A stretch of 64,000 bases of DNA from positions 1-64,000 of the forward strand of contig QZCP01000050.1 of NCBI GenBank assembly GCA_003956705.1. Direction: 5' to 3'. The notes beneath the pieces were generated by a model, which saw only the letters and a program-made list of their open reading frames with translations, searched no databases and was not told the origin of the DNA. Both the position numbers and the translations under genes were made by a program. Below, piece after piece: positions 23,878 through 35,712 of the stretch (positions are counted from its first letter, which is position 1; each line of letters opens with the position of its first letter). The stretch is from Brevipalpus yothersi. Its lineage: Eukaryota; Arthropoda; Arachnida; Trombidiformes; Tenuipalpidae.

Positions 23878-26773
23878 ATGATGGCGAACCTAGTATCATC
23901 TCAACAAATGGTTAATCAATTCAATTCAATGACTATTAACAATTCATGGTCCAACATGTGGGGACAAGAAGTTGTCAACTTGATGGCTGATCGTAATATC
24001 AAAGCAAAAACAAGTGATCATGAAGCTCAAGAAAAAGACCATCGGTGTTGTAGCCCTGATGTTCTACGATCTACACTACGTAGAGTGCCTGAAACTGCCT
24101 CGTTGCTACAAAAATCTAGATTACCCTTCGGATTATTGATACATCCTTTCAAAGATGATCATGTAGGAATTTCTTTTTGAGTCGAAAATCTGTTTTCACA
24201 CACTCTTTCTTTATCAGAACTGTCAATTTCATGTCAATCATATTTCTTTTCAGAATATTCCAATCATACAAGATCGATCAATCGTTCGGTGCCGTAGCTG
24301 TAGAACTTATTTAAATCCTTTCGTAAGGCTGTTTGATCAGCGTAAATGGTATTGCAATATTTGCCATAGAATTAATGATTGTAAGTAACCAAGTTCATGA
24401 TCTGATTGGAATATCTCATTCATATTGAATTCTCTCTCAGTGCCTGACGATTTTATAATTGATCCCCAAACTCAAAGACTTCACAATTATCCGCCTGATC
24501 ATCCTGAATTAACTCATGGAACGGTAGAGTTTGTAGCCTCAGTTGAGTATATGCTAAGACCTCCCCAGCCTGCAGCTTATCTCTTCGTCTTTGATTGCTC
24601 GAGTCATGCATATCATCTTGGTTATCTATCTGTGATGAGTGACACTATTCTGGCGTGCCTGGACCATCTTCCTGGTGATCTTAGAACATTAGTTGGATTT
24701 ATTGGATTCGATTCTCGGTTACATTTCTTCAGCTTAGGTGATCAAAAACCTCAGCACATCATAATGCCTGACATTACTAGTGAGTGTTATCTTACTTGGA
24801 AGCTCATGAATTCCAATTTCTGATGTATTCTTTCCTCAGACGTCTTTCTTCCAGCGGCTGAAAATTTATTGGCCAATCTTCATTCTAAGCGTTCTGTAAT
24901 CGAGAACTTCCTAGAGAAAATCTTAAAAAATTTGAATCCCATCGGGGCCCCTTCATCGTCATCCTCACCGCAAACTGCAATTGTTGACTCCGGTTCAGCT
25001 CTCGGATCTGCTCTTCTTGCTGCCTACGAAGTGATTGCTCCTATTGGTGGACGTATCACAGTTTTTCAAGCAACCTTACCGAATCTTGGCCCTGATGGCT
25101 CTGTCCTTACCAACCGTGAAGATCCCAACAATCGCACTTCATCTAGCTCAAATACTGCTCACCTCACACCTCTGCTGAATCCAATAACTGATTTCTACAA
25201 AAAACTAGCTTTGGACTGTTCTGAGCATCAGATCGCTGTAGATCTCTTCGATTTAAGCCCATCTTACTCTGACTTGGCTTCTGTGAGTCAGATTGCAAAA
25301 GTAAGCGGTGGGTCGATCTACTATTATGGAGCCTCTGGAGCCAACTTGTCCACAGACGCTGGGCGTGTCTTATCTCGTTTTTCGGAAGATTTTGAACATT
25401 ATTTGTGTCGGAACATCGGTTTTGAGGCTGTGATGAGACTCCGTTGCACTAAGGGATTAGGTATACACACTTTCCATGGTAATTTTTTCGTTAGGTCTCT
25501 CGATCTTATTTCGCTTCCAAATTGCAACCCTGACAATGGGTATGCGATGCAGATTTCCATAGATGATGAATTCAAAGATGTGAGAAGTGTTTGTTTCCAA
25601 GCTGCAATTCTTTTTACAAATCCTGTTGGAGAGCGTAGAATAAGAGTTCATACTTTGAATTTACCTGTAGCATCTGTCATACAAGATATCATAAACTTCG
25701 CTGATGCAGAGGCTATTGCTGCCATGATAAGTAAGATGGGTAAGTTAGTGAAATAATTCCATGTTTGATTGTGATTTTTTACGAAAATTTTGAAATTTTT
25801 TGTCACAGCTGTTGATCGCACAATAAACTCTAACCTCAACGACGCTCGGGAAGCAATGATCACAGCTGTGTTAGATCTTCTCACAGCCTATAGAAACATA
25901 GCTCCAGAAGATACTGCTTATGGGTTAAGCACGTCATTTTCTACTCGACTTTTACCGCTATATATATCAGCTCTTCTTAAACACGTAAGTGAATAATAAT
26001 ATTCTTTTTTCAATATAAGGAAGATGATCAATTATTTTTCATCGTAGACTGCGTTCCGCGTTGGAATTTCAACGAAAATTGATGAAAGAGTATATGCAAT
26101 GGAAAGATTGAAATCTCTACCAATTTGCCATATAATAACCTACATTTATCCAAATCTATACCCACTACATTATGAATTTAATCCTGAGACCGGACACTGG
26201 CCTCGACCAGTACAACTATCCTTCGCAAATGTGGATCGAAACGGAGTCTATTTGTTGGACACTTATGACTGTATTTATCTTTACATTTGCAAATCTGTCT
26301 CTCCTCACTGGTTAGCTGAAGTTTTTGGGATCACACAATGGGCTAAAATTCCTGATGATGGGGAAAATGCAGACTTGAGTGACTCAAGAGTCAACACGAT
26401 AGCTAAACATAGCCATAATCCAATCATAGATCATAGTTCATATTCTCCTAAAGTTCCAACCTATGTTTCTCCCATTCCTCGCCTGGAGAATCAAACATCA
26501 AGGAGATTGAACGCGTTTATTGAATATCTTGTAACAACGAGACCGCAAATGCCTCATTTCTTCCTTCTGAGGTAAGTGAACTTACCTTTGAATTGAGGTT
26601 TCAAATTCTCAAAAATTTAGTTCATAAATACTAATTCACTTTTATTGATTTTTTCCAGAGAGGACAGTCGTCTGAGGTATTCCTTCTTGCAATATATGTA
26701 TGATGATAGGAGTGAGTCAGCATTCAGTTACTACGAATTTCTGCAACATCTACAGCAACAGCTGAGGAATTGA
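23878..26773 (+). CDS. Sec24: COPII coat subunit Sec24
   Basis: Sec24 is the cargo-selecting subunit of the COPII coat on ER exit sites and pairs with Sec23. The seven exons 23878-24162, 24254-24380, 24441-24779, 24840-25739, 25809-25984, 26048-26571 and 26659-26773 give 821 aa with consistent phases. In order: zinc finger (RCRSC ... WYCNIC), trunk domain (VASVEYMLRPPQPAAYLFVF; VGFIGFDSRLHFFSL; SGSALGSALLAAYE; IAVDLFDLS), beta-sandwich (AVMRLRCTKGLGIHTFHGNF), helical domain (KMAVDRTINSNLNDARE; LLTAYR), and gelsolin-like C-terminus ending FLQHLQQQLRN. The family's long Pro/Gln-rich N-terminal region is almost absent: the zinc finger begins near residue 106. That suggests either a short isoform or an upstream exon I cannot see. 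Two ATGs lie side by side at the start. Confidence 0.94.
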
Positions 26774-26813
26774 AGCAGAGCACTGATAAACACGATTTTT
26801 AATATAAAGTACT

Positions 26814-26876
26814 CACCAAAAAGATTGAAACAGTAGCCTCTCATTGGCTCACAGAACTGTCGCAATCTTTTTGGTG
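26814..26876. ncRNA. Long hairpin between convergent Sec24 and NonA
   Basis: A 14 bp perfect inverted repeat (CACCAAAAAGATTG at 26814-26827; CAATCTTTTTGGTG at 26863-26876) extends inward through a 2-base mismatch and a further 5 bp (ACAGT/ACTGT). After a one-sided bulge comes AGCC/GGCT around a 7-base loop. The whole folds into a 63-base stem-loop. It lies 40 bp after the Sec24 stop and 88 bp before the NonA stop, so it falls in the 3' UTR of either or both. It could be a 3'-end or stability element, or a miRNA-like precursor. I recognise no known miRNA in it. Confidence 0.4.
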
Positions 26877-26963
26877 AAAGCCGTATCTTTCTTATGAAAT
26901 GCTTGATATTTGTAATGATACAGATGAAATTTTACAGCAATACACAAGGCAATGAACAGCCAT

Positions 26964-28997
26964 TTAATAGCGTCTGCGCTTATTCATGCCTGGGTTGAAA
27001 GGTCTATCGATTCTTTGTTGACCTCCAGCAAATTGACCCGGTCCCGGACCCATATCGCCGGGCATAGGGCCACGGGGACCACCCATTGGTGGACCCCCAA
27101 GATTTCCATGTCCCACAAGTTCAGGATCAAACTAGAGTTAAGAAGAATAAGCGAGGAAGTAGCAGTGAGAAAACGTTCTCATTCACAGCTTAAAATATGG
27201 CAAGAGCCATCCAGGCTGGAAGTATCACAATTGAGAGCAACACATGATTTTTTCATGGAAAATCCATAAAAAGTTCTATCTCACTTGAGATCTGCTCAAA
27301 GGATTGAATGCACAAGCAAGAGTACAGAAATCTTCAGAAATGAGGTGAGTAAAAGAGAGGAAGATACAAAGAGCAATTGATACGCTCATGGCTTAGAGAT
27401 TCTGAAAGAATCAAGTAAATACTCTGATGGAATCAGGTAAATATTTAGAGAGAGAGAATCGAGTCAATACTCTGAGAGAGAATCAAGTAAATTCTTAGTG
27501 TGTGTAAACATCAAAATGAAGAGAATAGAAATACTTCTATATCTCTGATGAGAGATCAATCAGTGATGACTTCACAGCTATTCAGCATCTTAGACAAGAG
27601 TTAAGAGTACTACTCACCATAATGCTGTTTTGGAATGGTGGAATGTGACCTGATGGTCCATTCCTACCGACCATATCATTCATCGGAGGAACATTCATTC
27701 GATTGCCAAACATCGGCTCAGGAGGAGCCCCATTACCTACACCCGCTGTTGCTTGTCTCATCGTTTGCTCCTGTCTGTCTAATATATCTTGTAATGCACT
27801 AGCTTTTCTTCGCAACTCATTCTCATCTCTTCGAAGAGACCCAAAATCTTTATTAGGCGTCTTGTTGTTGAAACGAATTAATTCATCAGTCTGTTGACGC
27901 ATAAGCGCTTCCTGTCTTTGTCTTTCCTCTTCTCGGCGACGCTCTTCTTCCAATCGATTCGTACGCGCACTCGAGAACTGATTAGTTCGCTCCTCCATTT
28001 GTCTCAGTTGTTCTCTCAAGATGCTAGTCTGATGCTCAACACGAGCGCATTCCATTTGTTCACTCAAAAGTCTACGATCCTCACGGATCTCATTCTCTAA
28101 GCGCTCACGCTTTTGTTTTTCAAGCTCAAAAAGATGTTTCCATCTCATTCCAAAGTCATGTTCAAAGGTGCCATGATCAGCAAATCGAGGGCCCACTTCT
28201 CGCTCTTGCAAGAATTCAGAATTTCTATTCAAATGTTTCTCAGTGAGACCCTCATCTTCATCCTTCTGATCAAATGGCTCCACATCCACAGGAGTAGGAA
28301 TAGAGGTCAGCATGAAACACTCTTGTGAGCATTTCTTCAGAGCTGCTTGAGCAGCTGATTTACGAGCAAATTCAACTATACCCTCCCCAGTACTTCTACC
28401 CCGATCATCGGTGATCACAATTGCTCTTTCAACATCTCCAAAGTAAGAGAAGGCATACTCGAGCAGTTCATTGCTCACATTAGGAGACAGGTTTTTAACT
28501 CGTATAGCTGCAGCATGAGCTGCCAGTCTGACTCGAAGAGTCCGCCCTTCATAGCTGTATGAATCAAGAGCATCTCTCGCAGCTTCAGCATGTTGACGGG
28601 TATCCATTTTGATGAAAGCGAATGCATTGTTCTTACCCAAAAATACCTCCGCCACTTGACCATGCTTTTCGAATAACTTTTTCAAAGAATCTTCAGCAAT
28701 ATTTTGTGGAATATTTCCAACAAACAGACGACACCGACCGGTAAACTTCTTATCGTCTTTACCTTTCTCTTTAAAATTTAAATCATAAGTGGGAGCACCA
28801 GAGACAACCTCTTTTCTGAAGTGCTCTGAATTGCCTTGCCCTTGCATCATAGGTTTTGATCGATTTCCTTTGTTTTGATTACGATCACCTGGGTAGATGA
28901 GGAAACATGTCAAGTAAAGTAAAGTTTGATTATGAATATAAATCAGACCGTAATATCACCAAAATAGATAGCACATATTGGTGCACTCAAGATGCGT

Positions 28998-29030
<33 letters not shown>

Positions 29031-29139
29031 CAAAAAGGAACAGCCAAACTGAGCTAAGCATACCTGAGCGTCGATTGTCTGGTCCATTTCGTCGGTTACC
29101 CATATTTTCGGGTGTCTTCATGTTATGTTTCTCACCCAT
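26964..29139 (-). CDS. nonA: DBHS-family RNA-binding protein NonA (NONO/SFPQ/PSPC1 orthologue)
   Basis: DBHS proteins are nuclear RNA/DNA-binding dimers acting in transcription, splicing and paraspeckle-type assemblies. Three exons on the minus strand, 29064-29139, 27618-28888 and 26964-27131, give 504 aa. RRM1 (about 76-147) starts CRLFVGNIPQNIAEDSLKKL. RRM2 (about 150-230) has AAIRVKNLSPNVSNELLEYA and RSTGEGIVEFA. Next comes the NOPS region (PVDVEPFDQKDEDEGLTEK; GTFEHDFGMRWKHLFELEK), then a long charged coiled coil of Glu/Arg/Gln repeats to about residue 420. The tail is Gly/Pro/Met-rich and ends FNPGMNKRRRY, a likely nuclear signal. The gene starts head-to-head with RRP9 and ends tail-to-tail with Sec24. 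Confidence 0.93.
27132..27617 (-). other. NonA intron 2 with imperfect tandem repeat
   Basis: This 486 bp intron contains four diverged copies of a ~19 bp unit (GAATCAAGTAAATACTCTG and variants), at about 27408, 27430, 27456 and 27480, separated by GA-rich spacers. On the minus strand the donor is ATG|GTGAGT and the acceptor CTCTAG|TTTG. Confidence 0.6.
29000..29028. repeat. (GA)n microsatellite in NonA intron 1
   Basis: This is a simple GA run of about 28 bp within the 175 bp first intron. Confidence 0.85.
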
Positions 29140-29639
29140 CACTCTACGATTTGTGGTGCAACTGATATCAAGGAAACAAGCAAAGCAGTGGAACTAATTT
29201 GATAAATCAAATTGATAAATTACAAACAAAACTGGATGCAAGATAAAATGGATGCACAAAGAAGAAGGGCGAGATGCTTTTTCAGCTCTTTTCACTGCCT
29301 TTTCTCTTTCCTTCTCTTTCCTTCTCTTTGCTTCTTCTCTCTTCCCTCTTCTCCTCATCTCATACATATTACCCATCAAAGATGGCGCTGGCCATCGCCA
29401 CTTTTTGGTTTCTCATTCATTTTTACTGAAAACTTTTCACTGATACTTGATGATGTTTGTCCATGCCGCTCATCATCACATGTGAGCATCTTGTGTTTGC
29501 AAAGTGGAAAACCATTGTCCATTGCAACTTTAATTGGTTGATTGTTGTTTAATTGCATGTGGTTTGATCATTTGTGGACAATTTGCTGTTCAAGTTTCTA
29601 TTGGCCACTTCACTGGGTGCCTTGAACAATCAGAGAAAC
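29140..29639. promoter_or_regulatory. Probable bidirectional promoter, NonA (-) / RRP9 (+)
   Basis: Exactly 500 bp separate the two start codons, which point away from each other. The region has a repeated pyrimidine block (TTTCTCTTTCCTTCTCTTTCC, about 29297-29340) and no plausible gene. The short open frames on both strands are low complexity. Promoter function is inferred from the arrangement alone. Confidence 0.45.
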
Positions 29640-31272
29640 ATGTCGTTCTTTCTGCGTAAAAATAAAGTAAGTTTCATGTCCAGTGTGTCTTGAGTGTGTG
29701 TGTTTGTGTGACTTGATTTGTTTTCCTTTTGGTTCCAGCGTCGTGTGGACAAGAAACGAAAGAAACAATTGGTATTGGACGAGAAAGTCAAGGGTAAAAA
29801 GCGAAGGAAAGAATTGGATGAGGAAATTGAGAGTGAATCCGATGAGGATGCTAATGCTGAGCAAGCCTCGATCGCATCTTCTGAAGATGAAATCGAAGAA
29901 ACTGCCAAAGAGAAACGATTGCGTCTCGCCAAAAAGTATCTTCAAGAAATTGAAGATCAAGAAAGAGAGCGCTTACAGGATGATGATGACGTCGAAGATG
30001 CGGTTTCCTCCAGAATGAGAATGGCCGTACTAGAAAAATCAAATAAGCTAATCAAGAAAGCTGCTCGAACGTTCACAAATGTTCGTTTAGAAGGCATCCG
30101 TTTCATCAAGAATGTACATAGACTACCCATCACCAGTCTCACGATCTCATCTGATAACAGATACATTTTTTCGGTTTCAAAAGATGGCTCCATTACTAAA
30201 TGCTGCTTTCAAACTGGTAAAAAACTCGCAGTTCAACCAGGCATCAAGAAGAATTCTGGAACATCTCATGGACATGTTAAAGCAATTCAATCTATCGCAA
30301 TCACCACTGATTCTCGACTTCTTGCCACTGGATGTGAGGGGTCAATAATTTGCCTTTGGAACCCTGACGACTTGTCATTCATTCATTCTTTTCGTGGCCA
30401 TAAGGCTTCAGTTAATGGTCTCATTTTCCGTCGATCATCTCATACTTTGTATAGTTGCTCATCAGATAGAACAGTTAAAGTTTGGAATTGTGATGATTTG
30501 TGTTATGTTGAAACGCTGTTTGGACATCAAGATAAAGTTACTTCCATCGACTGTGGTGTACGAGAACGACCAGTGACATGTGGAGGAGGCGATCAATCTG
30601 TCAGGATCTGGAAAGTTGTTGAACAGTCCCAGCTTGTTTTACATGGGCACACGGGATCTATCGATTGTGTACGATATATTACTGAGGACCATTTCATCAC
30701 CGGAGGAGACGATGGGTAAGCTATGAAAAAGTCATCGCCATTAGGTATTCATCCAAATTTTTTTCAGAATCATCGCTATCTGGAGTACCTTGCGGAAGAA
30801 GCCGCTATTCTCTCATCCCTCAGCTCATGGAAACGACCAATCGGCTCCAAATTGGATAACCTGTATTGCAACATTGTTCAACACTGATGTTTTTGCTTCT
30901 GGTGAGTAATAAACTTAAATGTCGTTCCCAAATGTGATCTTAATCTCAATTAGCTCACCTCTCAGGATCCAAGAATGGACTCATAAAGATTTGGAAATGC
31001 TCCTCGAATTTTGATAAATTCAGTCTTTTATTCACTGTTCCCGTGGTAAGTTCAATAAGAGGAGTCTTCCAAACTAGAAAATTTCTCATTTTCCCTCTCT
31101 TTTGTTTATATTCCCCCAGATTGGCTTCGTCAATCATCTTCAATTCTCACTTGATGGTTTGCATTTGATAGGTGCAGTTGCCAGAGAGCATAGGTTTGGT
31201 CGGTGGTGGAGTATAAGAGAAGCAAAAAATTGCATAATGGATATACCATTAGAACGAACTGATAAAACTTAA
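29640..31272 (+). CDS. RRP9: U3 snoRNP protein RRP9 (U3-55K), WD40 protein
   Basis: RRP9 binds the U3 box C/D snoRNP in the nucleolus and is needed for early pre-18S rRNA processing. Exons 29640-29666 (27 coding bases), 29739-30715, 30768-30901, 30966-31045 and 31120-31272 give 456 aa. The N-terminus is basic then acidic (KKRKKQLVLDEKVKGKKRRK; SESDEDANAE; SSEDEIEE). The conserved helix RLRLAKKYLQEIEDQERERL precedes the beta-propeller. WD repeats run from about residue 120: PITSLTISSDNRYIFSVSKD, GHVKAIQSIAIT, SIICLWNPDD, FRGHKASVNGLIF, TVKVWNCDD, GHQDKVTSIDCG, SVRIWKV, GHTGSIDCVRYI, and later GSKNGLIKIWK and HRFGRWWSIREAKN. It is tail-to-tail with the zinc-finger gene, 242 bp away. Confidence 0.94.
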
Positions 31273-31514
31273 GAGCTAACTTTTTTCACTGACTTTTTGA
31301 AAAGTTTTTTTTGGTTATTCCTTGGAAATTTCTATCAAAATATGCTATTGCATCTCTCATAATTTTGAGACAAATGATTTTATTTTTTCTGGCATTACAA
31401 TCATGGGCTATTGCAGAGTTTATTCGGAGAGTTTATAATTTGTTGAAACACCTCTTCAATCGAATTATCTAATGTATTTTACTTATTACAATATTTAGTT
31501 AGTTAGTTTTCATC

Positions 31515-32402
31515 TCATTGATGACTTGTCATATGTCGGGTGAGATGATGCCGTTCACGGAAAGTTTCACCGCATATGGTGCATCGCAACTTGTCCTCTC
31601 GCTTTTTCTTCAGGGGGTCTGAATTTTCTTTTTTGTGATGACTTCGCATGTGATATACCAAGTCGGATGTCATACGAAAAGTTGCATTACACTTAGCGCA
31701 CCAGTTTGTCTGAGGAAAAGATAGCGCTGCCAGAGAGGGAGGTAAGAAGGGCAATAGAGATGGAGGTATCATTGGCTTGGCACCGTTATGGGAATTGGAA
31801 TTCTGACTATTGGCTGTCTGTGCTACTTGAACCAATGAACCAGCGAGTCCAGAGGGCCCCAAAGTGTTAGAGGCTGGGAAAACTGGATCATTCCCTAATA
31901 CTTGCTGTGATGAAGTGGTTGGAGAGACAGGTCTTGTTATATTGCAACTAAGATTACGAGGAATCGAGTATAAAGATGTTAGTGAGGCAATATTGGCGAA
32001 ATGTGAGGAACTGGGATGAGAAGGTATAGAAGAGACTACAGAATGCGATGGGGGAGCTGATTGATCATTGATAATCAATTGGAGACCTCGATTTTTTTCG
32101 AATTTCTGAAATGCGCTGGTATTTGGTGGAGAACTCGAGTTCAGAGTTCGATTTTGATTTGCTGAACTCACCAAAGGTGAGCATGATGTCTTATTACAAT
32201 CTACCAAGGATGATGCATAGTTTTGTTGAATTGAATCTTCTGATGCAGCTAGATGAGAGGCTTGGAAATCAGTGGACAATGTAGACCCTCTTGCTGTGCT
32301 TGTGAGAGGTTTTTTGTTCGACTCTTCAGAGAACGGGCTTTGATCTCTGTCGTTCACAAGAGATTCTATGTCAAAACTCCTCTTCTTTGTGTTGATCATC
32401 AC
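31515..32402 (-). CDS. C2H2 zinc-finger transcription factor, PRDM8/ZNF488-like
   Basis: This single coding exon gives 295 aa. The two C-terminal zinc fingers (about 233-258 and 274-294) match the PRDM8/ZNF488 type: NWCAKCNATFRMTSDLVYHM, SHHKKEN, then LRCTICGETFRERHHLTRHM and TSHQ at the very end. The N-terminus has FDIESLV (residues 10-16), an eh1-like motif suggesting Groucho recruitment. The middle is Ser/Pro/Asn-rich and disordered. No PR/SET domain is seen, as in ZNF488. A splice acceptor about 35 bp before the ATG (CTTTTAG) suggests a 5' non-coding exon upstream. By analogy it should be a neural or developmental repressor. The assignment to this family is confident, but which member is not. 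Confidence 0.8.
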   Translation of the reverse strand: MMINTKKRSFDIESLVNDRDQSPFSEESNKKPLTSTARGSTLSTDFQASHLAASEDSIQQNYASSLVDCNKTSCSPLVSSANQNRTLNSSSPPNTSAFQKFEKNRGLQLIINDQSAPPSHSVVSSIPSHPSSSHFANIASLTSLYSIPRNLSCNITRPVSPTTSSQQVLGNDPVFPASNTLGPSGLAGSLVQVAQTANSQNSNSHNGAKPMIPPSLLPFLPPSLAALSFPQTNWCAKCNATFRMTSDLVYHMRSHHKKENSDPLKKKREDKLRCTICGETFRERHHLTRHMTSHQ

Positions 32403-34500
32403 AGAAAAATTGGCTATCTTCCCTCTAAAAGACAGTGAGAATCACTTATGGAAGAACGCAAATTATGAGAACATGAACTGATGATAACAAATGACTTACA
32501 ATTGATAAGAACTGTTCAAATAAATCTCGGTGTTTCAAAAATGGCGACTCATTGGATTCTGAATCTCAAAAACGCATGTTGGGAACTGCTTCGGGAGCTC
32601 AGAAGGGAGCTTCCCCCTAGTTTGTCCTGTGGATTCCCTGTGTTACTGGGATAGATGGAAGAGAATAGCTGTGCTTGGTCCTCTTGTTAGACTTTAACAG
32701 AATTTTCCCAAAGGCGTTGGATTTCATTAGTTAATAGTTAATTTTCCTTGTATGGTTGGAAAATTTGCTTCTTACCCCGAGATTTTCTCTTCACAAACTG
32801 TTTCTTTGTCCAGTGAAACAAAAAAATGTATCCTCATTTTTTGGATCAGGAAGAAATTCGCTCTTCCGGATGAGAATGCGCTTCACTTGAGAAGGAGAAT
32901 CAATCAAATATCATCTTTTCGCGGATTGCACCTTAGCATTTGACGACCAGTAATAGATTCTTCCCAGTAAATAATGAGAGACTTTAGACTGATTTCCATT
33001 CTGATATTCCATATTCTATGTTCTTGAACTATTAGATTCTTTGTATCCTAAAAAAGAATGAGCTGGAGTCCAGTCCACATAAAAGACACCAGAGGACACT
33101 CTGAGCTTCGAGTTTCGAACTTTTCGAGCTATTAGAACAGTTCTAGTATGCATTTGCTCTGAAGCGTTGACGGCACATGACCTGTATTATGTTTTAAAAG
33201 AGATTTTTATCCCAAATTGTGTTAAATCGAGGCGTTAAATACACTTTGGCCTTAGGCTACATCACTCTCCTTGGAACAAGCTGACTGAGATCCGATTAGC
33301 AACACGTGACCCTCTAATGCATTTGGAATTCACCAAACATGAGAAGCTTTCAATCGAGCTACCACAATTGTTTGTCCTAAGCCTTTCTTCTTCTTTTTCT
33401 CGACTATTTGAATGCTTGTTTGAGAATGGGAAAGAGCTCGTTCAAAAGAAGCAAAAGTGTGACCTGGAGGTGTGCAAATCCTGCACCAAGTTATTGACGA
33501 TCTATTGCTCAGAGCTTCCAAATCGAAGAATATTCACTCGAGATCCCACTCATATTTCGGCTGAAATATTTTGACTTAGATAACTAGTTGCCTGAGGAGA
33601 GTAAGAGTGAAGAACACAGCACAGCAAGAAATAAATATAAGGGTAGAGATGGTGCTCTGAAAAGAAAAAGAAAGAAGATACACTAGTATATTATCAAGAA
33701 TCGAATGTGCAGATCCCAGGATAAACAAGATCGAAACAGATCGAAACAGATTGAAGTCAGTGAATTGGATTAAAGTGATAAGAGAGAGATGACATGAGGA
33801 GAGCACGATTGTTGGTTATGTTTCAATGGCAAACTCAATCCCAATCAGATCAAATGATCAGCGAGTCATTTGATGTAGCCCTACCAAGTAATCAGCTTTC
33901 AGTTGAATGGTCGAACCAAGCTCTTTGGTGCCAAAGTGCCTTGGGACAAGCTAGTTGAGAAGGAAAAAACGTCAATTCGATATAAAAGAGCATTTAGACA
34001 GGCCATCTCCGATGCCGATTGTCGAGCAAGATGAGGATGAGACGGGATAAAAGTGTCAGCATCTTTCTCCCTCCAAGCTCTGTGTCTCCTCAGAGGAAAA
34101 ACGATACTTACCAAGTTCAGCTCCAATTTAATGGATGGAAAGCTCGATACAGGGTTGAATTCAAGGCTTTGAGGATACCCAAGAGAGCGGGCGATGAAAC
34201 AGAGGCAGCGGCGAGGATGTCCCGTTGAAGGTGGAGATATTTCGAATTGTAGCCTACCATCTGCTGGTATCGCCCGATCAGAATATCGAGAGGTGAATGA
34301 TGATGCACTTAGTGAAGCGGAAAATATCATCTTCACCATCAACTACATCATTTTTCTCATCTTTGCGTCCTTTTTGCTCCTCATCGATGCTATCGACCGA
34401 GCTGCTCCAGCATCTCTAGGGTGCGAGCTTCATGCTCGAAGGCGACGATAGAACTCTCAGCTTATGTGGGCCAACGAACAACTTGGAGCAAATAATCAGC

Positions 34501-34502
<2 letters not shown>

Positions 34503-34555
<53 letters not shown>
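34503..34555. repeat. (GA)n microsatellite
   Basis: This is a perfect GA run of 53 bp in the PRDM8-like/HMX intergenic region. Confidence 0.95.
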
Positions 34556-34558
<3 letters not shown>

Positions 34559-35654
34559 TTTGGCCAGTAAACAAATCGATCGATTGTCGACAACTGATGA
34601 GCCACTCCTAGCAGTTTGTTCAATGAATGGAAGGATGAAATGAAATAAAGAGAAAAATAAATTCTTCATTTTCCATCTTTACAGGAATGTACTCACATTC
34701 TCTTCTCCGCCTTCATACTCTCTACTCAACACGTTCTCAAAGTCATAGAATGCTCGGACACAAGCTCCTCCCTGATTCGCCAGCCCATTTCCTTGGCCCC
34801 TCCCCCTTCAAATACCTCCGAACTTCTGTGAGTGGAAAGTTGGTGATGAAAGAAGAGATTCCCGCAAGAAATCATTTGCACTCATATTCTATGGGCTTAC
34901 ATGCCTGATCTGCTCGCACAATCTGTATAGAGTCGAGGAGCTGAAAAGTGTTCCGATTCTGTTGGATTCCTTGCAAGAGAGAGCAACTTGGATTCTCCTC
35001 AATAGCGATTTAAAATCATTTGAGAACCAAGACAGTTCATATAGCAAAGCTAATTTAATCGACAATCTTTCTCTCCTTTTCTCTCTCTCCTGCTTCCATG
35101 CTCAGGTAAGCATTTATCTTTATCCAAATCATAAGGCAATTTGTAATGGAAAAATATGGATGCTAAGAGGCTGTGAGATGAGAAGACAAACATTTGAATT
35201 TCATCAAAGAGATGCTTAGGCTTTGACAGGCTTTACTAGTTGACAAACTGCATTAATGCACATGGTTGATTCAAATTACGTTTAAAGTAGAGCAATGAGA
35301 TGTCGTCTTCTTCAAAGAAAGGAAGAGTTTATGAATATGCAATAGTGTCTACAAACAAATTGAATGGTTCTCGCTACAAGTACCTGGGGAAATCGGAATC
35401 AAGAAGAATTTTTGTGATTATGTGAATAGAAAGAACTGCAAATCATTTGGGAAGAAAAAATTCAACTCACTACTAATGAAAGAGTGAATATGTGATTATA
35501 TGGCTTGAATGTAAAGCTCCCTTCTTTGATGATAATGATGATGGATTCCACTAGCCAACCAATGGTGAGAGAGTGTTTCGCTTGCTATTTGATTGCTTTA
35601 CTATGAAGTAGATTTATTGTGAACCTGAAGGGTTTTACTAGAGAGAGATTTCAT

Positions 35655-35712
35655 CTTCATTTACCATCTCTTTCTCTCTCTATTCTCTCTCTCTCTTCTC
35701 TCTCTCCTCTCA
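35655..35712. repeat. Imperfect CT-rich tract
   Basis: This is a polypyrimidine stretch of interrupted CTCTCT blocks. Confidence 0.7.

Noticed and set aside
33899..34342. 147-codon open frame on the minus strand
   Set aside because: No recognisable domain, the overlapping frames on the plus strand are equally open, and no splice sites or start context single it out.
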